From Prolixibacteraceae bacterium (GTDB lineage: Bacteria > Bacteroidota > Bacteroidia > Bacteroidales > Prolixibacteraceae), in the NCBI GenBank assembly GCA_017998095.1, contig JAGODU010000028.1, positions 1-34,681 of the forward strand: a DNA stretch of 34,681 bases. Reading direction: 5' to 3'. Made by a program: the position numbers and the translations under genes. Positions 1 to 9,437 of the stretch are shown here, in pieces. The notes under the pieces are model-generated. The model was not told where the DNA came from and did no database searches. It saw only the letters and a list, made by a program, of their open reading frames with translations. The first letter of the stretch is position 1, and every line of letters begins with the position of its first letter.

Positions 1-59
1 ACAAATGCAAGACCAACTGCTACGAAAAATATTACGACTGCGATTACGATGTATAACAT
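1..59 (-). CDS. Small membrane protein, 5' end only (cut by window edge)
   Basis: An ATG at 57-59 on the minus strand opens a frame that runs off the window after 19 codons. The visible residues (MLYIVIAVVIFFVAVGLAF) are almost all hydrophobic and would form one N-terminal transmembrane helix. A -7 box lies at 88-95, about 30 bases upstream, which supports the start. Short Bacteroidota proteins beginning with a single such helix include NqrM-type (DUF539) Na+-NQR maturation factors, but 19 residues are not enough to assign a family. The gene is separated from the GH31 gene by the hairpin at 246-297 and so is probably not part of that operon. Confidence 0.4.
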   Translation of the reverse strand, partial: MLYIVIAVVIFFVAVGLAF

Positions 60-87
60 GATTCTGTGTTTTTAAAGGTTTACGATT

Positions 88-121
88 CAAAAATATATTA
101 AAAAGATGATACTAAAACAAC
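88..121 (-). promoter_or_regulatory. Bacteroidota-type promoter for the small membrane protein
   Basis: On the minus strand TATTTTTG (88-95) matches the TAnnTTTG -7 consensus of the Bacteroidota primary sigma factor. A weak GTTG (118-121) stands 22 bases further upstream where TTTG is expected. Transcription would start about 20 bases before the ATG at 59. Confidence 0.45.
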
Positions 122-245
122 GTTTTATTTTGGTTTTTATGAAGTGTTAAAATGTTTTGATGAAAGTATATTTGAGTATGATAAAATTTGAAAATGGTTT
201 TATAGGAAAAAGCTTTTTTAAGATAGTCCTTATACTTTTCATTAA

Positions 246-297
246 TACCAAAGAGCTACTTTCTCCCATTATAACGGGAGAAAGTAGCTCTTTGGTA
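246..297. terminator. Perfect 22-bp hairpin ending the GH31 operon
   Basis: Arms 246-267 and 276-297 are exact reverse complements, with an 8-base loop (268-275). The hairpin stands about 58 bases after the stop of the last gene of the seven-gene minus-strand operon and before the next minus-strand gene, where a terminator or mRNA 3'-end stabiliser is expected. There is no clear U tract on either strand, so a classical Rho-independent mechanism is not certain. Confidence 0.6.
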
Positions 298-354
298 GCT
301 ATCTGCCATTGATTAGATTAATTACTGAATTCTACTGAATGAAAGATTATTTTT

Positions 355-2967
355 TTAAAATCTGAATTTGACATTATTTCCTGCATATTGAATCACTTTG
401 TCAAATTTTTTAATTGAGTTAAAATCAATGGTTTTATTACCGGATATTAATATAACATTTAAAGTTTGTTCAATAGGCATACCATTATAAGTACCATTCC
501 GATTACTGATTGATAAAGATCTTTCAGAATTATTCCATGAGAAAGTTATTTCTGAAAAATTGCCCTTTTCATAGTTGTAATTGTCCCCTTCATCATCATA
601 AAGTGTGAATTCGCAATCAGCCCCTTCATAAATTCTTATTTCTAAGCTGTCATTTTTGCTTTCAGATGAATATTGTACTTTTTGCCCAATTGGCAAAATA
701 GACCCTGATTTGATATATAATGGAATTTTATCCAATGCCACATCTGCTTCAACAGTTTGACCTCCATCTATAAGTCGACCTGTCCAGAAGTCATACCAGC
801 CGGATGATTCTGGTAAATATGCCCTGTGAATCTTTACTTCTGGTTCAACTACCGGAGCAACCAGTATTGACTTGCCAAACATGAATTCATATGCCTGGCT
901 GACAGATTTAATGTCATTTCTGAAATCCATGACTAATGGCCTCATCATGGTTGAACCATTTTTTGTAATCTGCCATGCTTCTGAATAAATATAAGGTAGT
1001 AACTGATATCTCAGGTTTAACATCTTTCTAATATTTTCTTCAACTTTAGTTCCATATTTCCATGGTTCTGTTTCTGACATATAACCATGAACACGGAATA
1101 TCGGATTAAAAACTCCCCACTGAAACCAGCGTGTAAGTAATTCATGATATTTTTCATCAGTATATTGTGATTGACCCGGACGAAAAAATCCTCCTATATC
1201 GGTTGTCCAGTAAGGCATACCGGAGATTGTATAGTTTAATCCGGCAACAATTTGCCCTCTGAATGTTTCCCAGTTTCCTCCAATATCACCTGACCAGTTT
1301 ATTACACCGTAACGTTGCTGCCCCGAAAAGGCTGACCGTGTAAGAATACAAACCCTTTTTTTATCAGTGGCCTTTCGCTGACCTTCATAAACGGCATTGC
1401 TTACCATAAGAGGATAAGTCAATCTGTAGAAGTCGCCCAACCCGGCATATGTTGTTTCATTTTTTAATGCATCATTCTCAGGTTCAACAGCATCCATCCA
1501 CCATGAATCGACTCCTATATCGAACATGTTAGTTTTTAGGGCATTCCAATATTCTTCCTTTGTTTTAGGATTGAAATAATCAAGCCATTTGGTATTTGGA
1601 ATAAATAGTTGATCATCTACAAATCTTTTGCCTAAATCTGAATTCTTATCCGGATTAGACCAGATAGAGATGTTGAAATGCGCATTCAGATCGTGAATCT
1701 CTTTAATAAAACCTGCCGGATCAGAATAATTTGTTTCATCAAACTGAGGGACTCCCCAGCCACGGTTGCCCCAATATTGCCAGTCTTGTACAATAACATC
1801 AACAGGAAGATTTCTTTTACGGAATTCCTTGACTGTCTCAACCAGATGTTTTCCGGATGTGTAGCGCTCACGACACTGCCAAAAACCATACGCCCATTTT
1901 GGAAACATCGGTGCATTTCCTGTTAATTTTCTGTATGACGCTATTACACTATCAGCTGAAGGACCATAAAACACAGTATAATCAAGGTTAGTGCTTACAG
2001 GAGACCTGAAGGTTGTTGTATTATCTTTAAGTTTCCATGATAGCAATGGATTGTTGTCAGACTTGCAAATCAAAACAACCTCATGTTCTCCTGCTTTTAA
2101 TGTAGTTAGTTTACCTGATGTAGGTGGTAACCACATATTGCTTTGATCAAACACAGGGTTGCCGTCAATGGCAACATAATGTCGATTGCCCATATTTCCC
2201 AAATCGAGGAAAATATTGTATTCTCCATCTTTGTCTAATTTGAATTTCCCAGTATAGAGTGACTGGTTTTGAAGTACTTTCTGAGTACCTGAAATGGTGG
2301 TGACTTCAGCAAACTGTTCTTTATCGGTGTTTTTATCTTGTTTGACTAGTTCTATATAATTATCCGAAGGATTATAATCGGTCATTCCATACTGATGCCA
2401 GAGAAGTCCATAACCCTTGTTGGAATAAATAAATGGCAAGGCTATTTGAGAATTAACCTGAGTTAATCGTCTGCTGACACTCTTGATGTTGAAATTGCCA
2501 TCCTGAAACTGACCAAGACCAAATAAAGATTCATCAGAAGGAGAGCTGAAACTAAGTTCAGCTCTATAGCAAGGTTCACTTTGAATTGTGTCGGATATCA
2601 ATTTACGGGAATCAACAATCTCACTTAAAAAAACTTCTCCTTGTGCATTGGCAAAGGAAATATTTCCTGTTCTCTTATTTACAATCGCTTGAATATCTGT
2701 TCCTATAACCTTTAGGGAAAATAATGTCTCTTTAACTTTGAAGTCCGTAGCCTTAACATCTTTTAAAAAGATTAGTTCAGGTAAACTTTTTAAAGTGTCT
2801 TTCATGAATTTAATCCTCATGGCATTATTCGCAATCGGATATATGCCAAGAGTGCCTTCTTTTAGAAAAACGCTTACTCCGTTTTTATCAGTAATATGAT
2901 GTTTTACTGATTTACTTGAACAAGATGATAAAATCAGGACTACTGCCAGAAAGTATATGATTTTCAT
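355..2967 (-). CDS. GH31 alpha-glycosidase lipoprotein with PA14 insert (alpha-xylosidase-like)
   Basis: This 870-aa protein would release alpha-linked xylose or glucose from the non-reducing end of oligosaccharides at the cell envelope. The N-terminus is a lipoprotein signal with lipobox LSSC (Cys16). An N-terminal beta-sandwich is followed by a PA14-like insert at about residues 215-325, then the GH31 barrel. The nucleophile motif WWMDAVEPE places Asp492, and the acid/base WSGD places Asp561. A C-terminal beta domain follows. A PA14 insert at this point is the architecture of the Bacteroides xyloglucan alpha-xylosidase BoGH31A, so alpha-xylosidase is the first guess, but alpha-glucosidase is not excluded. 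It is the last gene of a seven-gene operon, 33 bases after the other GH31. The two share motifs throughout but only this one carries PA14. The ATG is followed directly by the signal peptide, which supports the start. Confidence 0.88.
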   Translation of the reverse strand: MKIIYFLAVVLILSSCSSKSVKHHITDKNGVSVFLKEGTLGIYPIANNAMRIKFMKDTLKSLPELIFLKDVKATDFKVKETLFSLKVIGTDIQAIVNKRTGNISFANAQGEVFLSEIVDSRKLISDTIQSEPCYRAELSFSSPSDESLFGLGQFQDGNFNIKSVSRRLTQVNSQIALPFIYSNKGYGLLWHQYGMTDYNPSDNYIELVKQDKNTDKEQFAEVTTISGTQKVLQNQSLYTGKFKLDKDGEYNIFLDLGNMGNRHYVAIDGNPVFDQSNMWLPPTSGKLTTLKAGEHEVVLICKSDNNPLLSWKLKDNTTTFRSPVSTNLDYTVFYGPSADSVIASYRKLTGNAPMFPKWAYGFWQCRERYTSGKHLVETVKEFRKRNLPVDVIVQDWQYWGNRGWGVPQFDETNYSDPAGFIKEIHDLNAHFNISIWSNPDKNSDLGKRFVDDQLFIPNTKWLDYFNPKTKEEYWNALKTNMFDIGVDSWWMDAVEPENDALKNETTYAGLGDFYRLTYPLMVSNAVYEGQRKATDKKRVCILTRSAFSGQQRYGVINWSGDIGGNWETFRGQIVAGLNYTISGMPYWTTDIGGFFRPGQSQYTDEKYHELLTRWFQWGVFNPIFRVHGYMSETEPWKYGTKVEENIRKMLNLRYQLLPYIYSEAWQITKNGSTMMRPLVMDFRNDIKSVSQAYEFMFGKSILVAPVVEPEVKIHRAYLPESSGWYDFWTGRLIDGGQTVEADVALDKIPLYIKSGSILPIGQKVQYSSESKNDSLEIRIYEGADCEFTLYDDEGDNYNYEKGNFSEITFSWNNSERSLSISNRNGTYNGMPIEQTLNVILISGNKTIDFNSIKKFDKVIQYAGNNVKFRF

Positions 2968-3000
2968 AATCAGTTAATTTGAAACGCTTTTTAATCTTTA

Positions 3001-5400
3001 TTATAGATTGATTTCCATTTTCTTACCTGAATAAGAGACAACTTTATCAAATGTTATATTTTCTCTTATTCCATTCCCCTTGTCTTTGCCAATTATTAAA
3101 ATTGAAAACTTCCTTTCATTTATCATGCCTGGGAAATTGCCCTTCCTGTCTTCAATGGTTAATGTTCTTTTGGCATTATTCCATTTAAAACTGATGGTTG
3201 AGTATTCTCCTTTTTCGTAATTGTAATTGTCGTTTTCGTCTTCATACAAGGTGAATTCGCCATCTGAGCCTTCATAAATACGTAGTTCAAGATTATCCCA
3301 TTTTTTTTCAGTAGCATATTGAGCTTTTGGACCAACAGGCAATACTGTTCCGGCTTTAATATATAAAGGGATTATATCTATTGGGACTTCTCTGTTTATA
3401 ACTTGTCCTCCTTTTATTTTTTCCCCTGACCAGAAATCAAACCAGTCATTCCCCTTAGGAAGATAAACTTCCCTTGATTTGACAGAGTCGAAGTTGGCTT
3501 GTTTACCATCATTGTACATTGGTTTTGTTACCGGGCACACTAGTATTGATTTGCCAAACAAATACTCATCGTTAATATCTAATGCCTTAGTGTCGTTTGC
3601 ATAATCCATTACCAAAGCTCTCATCATACTAGATTGATTAGATGTAACCTCCCATGATGCAGAGTAGATATAAGGCAATAAGCTGTAACGCAGGTTTATA
3701 TATTTTTCAATTGCATCATATATTGGTTCACCTTTCTTTCCGAACCTGTATATTTCTCTTGGATACCCTTCACCATGAGAACGCATCATCGGACAAAATG
3801 TGCCAAACTGCATCCATCTGACATGTAACTCACGATAATCAGGGTTATTGAGAGGATCTTTAAAATTCCATAAGAAGAAGCCTCCTATATCACTATTCCA
3901 ATAAGGAATTCCGCAAAGTGAAAAGTTCAATCCGGCAGATATCTGGTTGTGTAAAGTTTCCCATGAAGCAACAACGTCACCCGACCATGTGTTTGATCCA
4001 TAGCGCTGTTGTCCGGCAAAAGCAGATCTGGTTAATATGAACACCCTCTTGTCAGATGAAACAGCCCTCTGGTGGTCATAAACACCACCAACTGTCATTA
4101 ACGGAAAGGCATTGCGTACTTTTCGGAAAGATCCCAGATAAGTTTTAGCATCCATATCTTCAGGTTTAGGACTGAAATGATCAGGCTCTGTTGAATCCAT
4201 CCACCATCCGTCTATTCCCCTTGAAAACAATCCTTTGTTGAGATAGTTCCAATAAATATCCCTTGCTTGTGGGTTGAAAGGATCATATACCCGAACACCT
4301 GAAGGATAATCCATGTTAGGTGGCCAGCTGGTAAGACCCGATTCAGGCCATGTGCTGAAGTTGAAAAGTGCCCCTATATTATCTAGCTCACGATATTGCT
4401 TTGTTTTAGGTCCAAATGAAGACCATACAGAAATAATCATGTGAGCATTCAAATCATGAATATCGTTTATCATTTTCTGAGGTTCTGAGAACTCTTCATT
4501 CAGAAAATCCATAGCATTCCACAGATAGTTATTTCCCCAATATTGCCAGTCCTGTATAATACCATCTAGTGGAACTTCTAATTCCCGGAAATTTTTTACA
4601 ACTTCAACAATTTCTTTCTGACTTTTATAACGTTCTTTACTTTGCCAGAATCCATAAGTCCACATAGGTAGCATTGGAACCTGACCTGTAAGGTCTCGCA
4701 TACACGAAATAACTCCATCAGAATTGCCCCCATGCATGAAATAATAATCAATACAATCACCAACTTCTGATCTGAAGGATGTTTCAGTTAAATCATCCTT
4801 AAAAGTAGTAGGAGAATAGTTGTCCCAAAAAACTCCATAACCTTTTACTGACTGGAAAAAAGTAACAAAGTCCCAGGTATTGTTTTGAACCATATACACT
4901 TCCTGGTTTCTCTGTGACATTTTGCCATTTTGTAAGATGCCTAATCCGTAGATTGTTTCATCTTTATCTAAAATGAATGACTGGTTTATATTAAAAGTTT
5001 TATTTCCTGCATCGTTGAAATCAGTAAACTTTGAACTATTTTCTTTTTCACTGAAAAGAAGCTGATTCTTTGCATTTTTGAATGAAACCTTAGAACTTTT
5101 AAGGTTTAGAATCACTTTAATTTTTTCAGATGACAATATAAGATCATCTCCCTTTTGAGCTATACTGAATTCTATTTTATCCGGAGTCTTTATAACAGAT
5201 AAACTTTTTTTCTCAAAGGTAGTTCCTGCTGGCCATTTTAATATCCTGACAGTTGATGGGTTAAAAAACTGAACTTCAACTTCAATAGCCGATATATTGG
5301 CTACAATTCCCTTTTCTGTTTGCCGGAATGATTCTCCGTAAACATTCATCACTGTAGTAAAAATTATTACTATAAGTGATATTAAAGTATTCTTTCGCAT
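3001..5400 (-). CDS. GH31 alpha-glycosidase, secreted, without PA14
   Basis: This 799-aa family 31 glycosidase has a signal peptide ending near residue 22 (MNVYGES) and no lipobox, so it is probably periplasmic. The barrel carries GIDGWWMDSTEPD with nucleophile Asp402 and TWSGD with acid/base Asp475. The substrate-pocket segment IIQDWQYWGNN (about 281-291) is conserved with the PA14-bearing paralogue downstream. The C-terminal domain keeps the EGSDGEFTLYEDE pattern typical of GH31. Family members cleave alpha-xylosides, alpha-glucosides or alpha-galactosides. Specificity cannot be read from the sequence. It lies 26 bases after the carboxylesterase gene in the same operon. The tandem pair suggests duplication followed by a split in specificity or location. 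Confidence 0.88.
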   Translation of the reverse strand: MRKNTLISLIVIIFTTVMNVYGESFRQTEKGIVANISAIEVEVQFFNPSTVRILKWPAGTTFEKKSLSVIKTPDKIEFSIAQKGDDLILSSEKIKVILNLKSSKVSFKNAKNQLLFSEKENSSKFTDFNDAGNKTFNINQSFILDKDETIYGLGILQNGKMSQRNQEVYMVQNNTWDFVTFFQSVKGYGVFWDNYSPTTFKDDLTETSFRSEVGDCIDYYFMHGGNSDGVISCMRDLTGQVPMLPMWTYGFWQSKERYKSQKEIVEVVKNFRELEVPLDGIIQDWQYWGNNYLWNAMDFLNEEFSEPQKMINDIHDLNAHMIISVWSSFGPKTKQYRELDNIGALFNFSTWPESGLTSWPPNMDYPSGVRVYDPFNPQARDIYWNYLNKGLFSRGIDGWWMDSTEPDHFSPKPEDMDAKTYLGSFRKVRNAFPLMTVGGVYDHQRAVSSDKRVFILTRSAFAGQQRYGSNTWSGDVVASWETLHNQISAGLNFSLCGIPYWNSDIGGFFLWNFKDPLNNPDYRELHVRWMQFGTFCPMMRSHGEGYPREIYRFGKKGEPIYDAIEKYINLRYSLLPYIYSASWEVTSNQSSMMRALVMDYANDTKALDINDEYLFGKSILVCPVTKPMYNDGKQANFDSVKSREVYLPKGNDWFDFWSGEKIKGGQVINREVPIDIIPLYIKAGTVLPVGPKAQYATEKKWDNLELRIYEGSDGEFTLYEDENDNYNYEKGEYSTISFKWNNAKRTLTIEDRKGNFPGMINERKFSILIIGKDKGNGIRENITFDKVVSYSGKKMEINL

Positions 5401-5426
5401 AGAGAAATTTTAAGAATGTTCTTATT

Positions 5427-6992
5427 TTATTTTGCCCAGGCTTCCCCTTCAGGCGTTAATCTCCATTTAAAATATTCATCCAATACCTTAAGTGATTCAA
5501 TACCTGGAACAGGACCTTTAAAAGGAACCGGCCCTGTCAGATACATGACTTCCGGATTTTCATTGCTGAAAGGATTCCATTCCGGAACATTTTCACTATT
5601 AGGATTTCCATTCTTTACAAAGTTCGTCCAGTAAGTTCCCATTGTTTCTGATAATTGAATATCTGAATCTGTGATATTTGGATCATCAGGATTGAAATTC
5701 ATAAATACGTAGGATACATCCTGAGCATGTGGTGAACCAAAACCATAAAGTGGTGAACCTTCAGGATATTGCGGATGTTGATCGAAATAATATAAATATG
5801 CTTTCGACTTTCCTTTTTCTGATTGCACACTTGCCCAGCTCCAGGTATGCCAGCCAAAGGCTGCATCACGTGCAAGATCCCTTGCTGTTTTTGGTATGCT
5901 TGTTTCTGCTACCGGATAAACCTTAAGTAATGTATCAGCGTATTTGCCATATCTTTCTTTTACCGATTGAACAAATTGTGAAGGATCTCTTACCATTGTA
6001 AAACTTGCTCCTTCATCTGAATTGTACCCAACTAATACAGGTATGTCATTAAATTTACCTGCTTCGTATAATCTTAGTTGATTATCCGGAATTACATAGC
6101 CATCGACAATTGGCCATCCTCCACCAACTCCCATTCCAAGTTGAAGTTTTTCTGCAGGAATCTTTCGCAGCTCAGATATTGATTTTGCTCCCGACATTTC
6201 TGCATAAGCTAAACCTTCTGCTTCAGCATCAGCAAGCGTTTTCATATTTTCACCAGGATAAGTTGTCTTTCGTGTTGGTCCAAATGAACCACCACTCTGT
6301 GATATAGCACCCCTGAATAATCCTTTTGCTAATGGTGAAGCACACAGCATACTTACTGATATTGCTCCGGCCGACTCTCCGAAAATTGTTACTTTATCCG
6401 GATCCCCGCCAAAAGCAGCTATATTTTTCTTTACCCATTGTAATCCTGCAATCTGATCAAGCAAACCGTAATTTCCGGAAACATGATTTGGATTTTCAGC
6501 ACTTAACTCAGGATGGGCAAGAAAGCCCAATTGATTTACTCTGTAGGCAATGCTTACGAAAACAACACCTTTCTGAGCTAACTTAGCTCCATCGCTAACT
6601 GGCTCTGCTGTTGATCCAAAACTAAAACCTCCTCCATATATCCAGACCATTACCGGAATTTTGTCTTTTGGAGATTTCGCCGGTGTCCATACATTCAAAT
6701 ATAAACAATCTTCACTTTTCCCTGAAGGTGGATTTCCTCCCTGAAAAGCTGCAGGGGCATATTCAGTGGTCATTTTAACACCTTTCCATTTTATAACAGG
6801 CTGAGGTGCTTTCCATCGTAAATCTCCAACTGGAGGAGCTGCAAATGGTATCCCCTTGAAAATTGTTAAATCTCCGGCAATAGTTCCCTGAACAATTCCT
6901 CCTTCAACTTCAACCTGTCCTGGTTGTAATCTGGTACATGAAATAAGGCCTAGCATCATAATGATACACGGCAAAAGAAATAATGATCTCAT
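5427..6992 (-). CDS. Type-B carboxylesterase, lipoprotein
   Basis: This 521-aa alpha/beta-hydrolase of the carboxylesterase type-B (PnbA/cholinesterase-like) family has a complete triad: Ser207 in FGESAG, Glu327 in YNSDEG and His422 in SPHAQD. The oxyanion-hole segment IYGGGF lies at about 118-123. The N-terminus ends in LISC, a lipobox placing Cys19 at the membrane. Family members hydrolyse carboxylic ester bonds. In this operon it may remove acetyl or other acyl groups from hemicellulose fragments, which is inferred from context only. It sits 8 bases after the upstream esterase gene, so the two are almost certainly co-transcribed. Confidence 0.85.
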   Translation of the reverse strand: MRSLFLLPCIIMMLGLISCTRLQPGQVEVEGGIVQGTIAGDLTIFKGIPFAAPPVGDLRWKAPQPVIKWKGVKMTTEYAPAAFQGGNPPSGKSEDCLYLNVWTPAKSPKDKIPVMVWIYGGGFSFGSTAEPVSDGAKLAQKGVVFVSIAYRVNQLGFLAHPELSAENPNHVSGNYGLLDQIAGLQWVKKNIAAFGGDPDKVTIFGESAGAISVSMLCASPLAKGLFRGAISQSGGSFGPTRKTTYPGENMKTLADAEAEGLAYAEMSGAKSISELRKIPAEKLQLGMGVGGGWPIVDGYVIPDNQLRLYEAGKFNDIPVLVGYNSDEGASFTMVRDPSQFVQSVKERYGKYADTLLKVYPVAETSIPKTARDLARDAAFGWHTWSWASVQSEKGKSKAYLYYFDQHPQYPEGSPLYGFGSPHAQDVSYVFMNFNPDDPNITDSDIQLSETMGTYWTNFVKNGNPNSENVPEWNPFSNENPEVMYLTGPVPFKGPVPGIESLKVLDEYFKWRLTPEGEAWAK

Positions 6993-7000
6993 TTTTTTAT

Positions 7001-8194
7001 TTACTTTTTATTTTTTCCCCATAGATTAGGCAGAAAACGATAATATAAAAGATGTCTCCATGTAGCCCAGTCATGTCCACCATTACCGCCAACATAATAT
7101 TCATGTTCGATATTGTGTTTAGTTAGTGCTTCATGCAGAACCTCACATCTTTTTCCCATGAATCCCTTTGCTTCTTCTGTCCCCTGACCTATAAAGAGAT
7201 AATCTACTTTTTCATTCACTTTAGGATCGTTTAAAAACTGCGCTAAAGATGTTTCGGCATTTACATCACCTGCACTTAAAATGCCAAAATTGGCAAAAAG
7301 ATCAAGTGATCTGAAGCCTACATACATACTGTGCCTGCCTCCCATTGACAAACCTGAAATTGCTCTTCCTTTTGGTGATTTAATTGTCTTGTAATAATTA
7401 TCAACTAATGGAATTACATGTTTTCTAAGTTCTTTTTCTAAAATGTCAAACGTGAGCTCAGTATGTTTAGGATGATTTCTATGGATTACCTGATTGTTAG
7501 GTACAACAATTATCATAGGTTCAGCTTTGCCTTCTGATAAAAGGTTATCCATGATAAAGTTAGCCCTTCCGTCATAAATCCAGTTTGAAGGCAGTTCTCC
7601 GCTTCCTCCCATTAAATATAAAACAGGATATTTCTTCTTTGGATTATAGAAGGGTGGTGTATATACATATAGCTCCCGCTCTCCATTTGTTACATCCGAA
7701 TGATATACATGACGCGTTACTGTTCCGTGAGGAACATTTTTAGCATCATAATACGCAGGTTCGCTGCCATGTACAATTAGTTCACTATACGGCGGCATAG
7801 CTGTAAATGCTGCATAGGTATTATTGGGATCTGTTATTTGTATACCATCAACCATTAAATGATATGCATACATATCAGGTTTAAGTGGTCCGATTGTCAA
7901 TGTCCAGATTCCATCATCTCCTTTTGTAAATGGTACTTGTTCATTTCCACTTCCGAGAGCTGTGAGAATGGCAACACCTGCAAGTTTTACTTCTTTGGCA
8001 TTTGGTGCTTTCAATTTGAAAGTAACCGTCTGATCATCACGTACATCAGGTGAGTTTAAAGAAGCACTGAATGGTATTAGTCCTTCTGTGTTCTTTTGAG
8101 GATTATAATCAAGGTTGACATTTGACTGCTGCCCGAAACATATTCCGGAAATCCACAAAAAACAAGCTGCTATTGCTAAATATTTGAATTTCAT
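7001..8194 (-). CDS. CE1-type esterase with N-terminal E-set/CBM48-like domain
   Basis: This 397-aa secreted esterase (signal peptide cut near ICFGQQ, residue 21) has an N-terminal immunoglobulin-like E-set domain at about 45-140, typical of Bacteroidota XynZ/Fae1A-like enzymes. The CE1 alpha/beta-hydrolase domain runs from about 160 to the end. The nucleophile is Ser283 in GLSMGG and the catalytic His is His374 in GGHDW. Relatives are feruloyl or acetyl xylan esterases and some are broad carboxylesterases. The substrate here is inferred. It is tandem with a paralogue (8222-9376) of the same two-domain plan, 27 bases away. C-terminal residues WRHLLYYRFLPNLW are the usual end of this family, so it is complete. 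Confidence 0.83.
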   Translation of the reverse strand: MKFKYLAIAACFLWISGICFGQQSNVNLDYNPQKNTEGLIPFSASLNSPDVRDDQTVTFKLKAPNAKEVKLAGVAILTALGSGNEQVPFTKGDDGIWTLTIGPLKPDMYAYHLMVDGIQITDPNNTYAAFTAMPPYSELIVHGSEPAYYDAKNVPHGTVTRHVYHSDVTNGERELYVYTPPFYNPKKKYPVLYLMGGSGELPSNWIYDGRANFIMDNLLSEGKAEPMIIVVPNNQVIHRNHPKHTELTFDILEKELRKHVIPLVDNYYKTIKSPKGRAISGLSMGGRHSMYVGFRSLDLFANFGILSAGDVNAETSLAQFLNDPKVNEKVDYLFIGQGTEEAKGFMGKRCEVLHEALTKHNIEHEYYVGGNGGHDWATWRHLLYYRFLPNLWGKNKK

Positions 8195-8221
8195 TTTAAA
8201 ATCAATTTTTATTTATACAAA

Positions 8222-9376
<1,155 letters not shown>

Positions 9377-9437
9377 TTACTTATTTTTCGTTAGGTTGTA
9401 ATTAGAGTTGTTATTTCATATTATCTATAGAGGTTTA

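Larger units (their letters stand above)
60..354. other. Intergenic region
   Basis: This AT-rich spacer separates the small membrane-protein gene from the end of the GH31 operon. Apart from the promoter at 88-121 and the 22-bp hairpin at 246-297 nothing was recognised. A 50-codon frame at 160-312 on the plus strand crosses the hairpin and is not convincing as a gene. Confidence 0.6.

Noticed and set aside
160..312. 50-codon plus-strand frame
   Set aside because: It passes through both arms of the 246-297 hairpin and shows no recognisable protein features.
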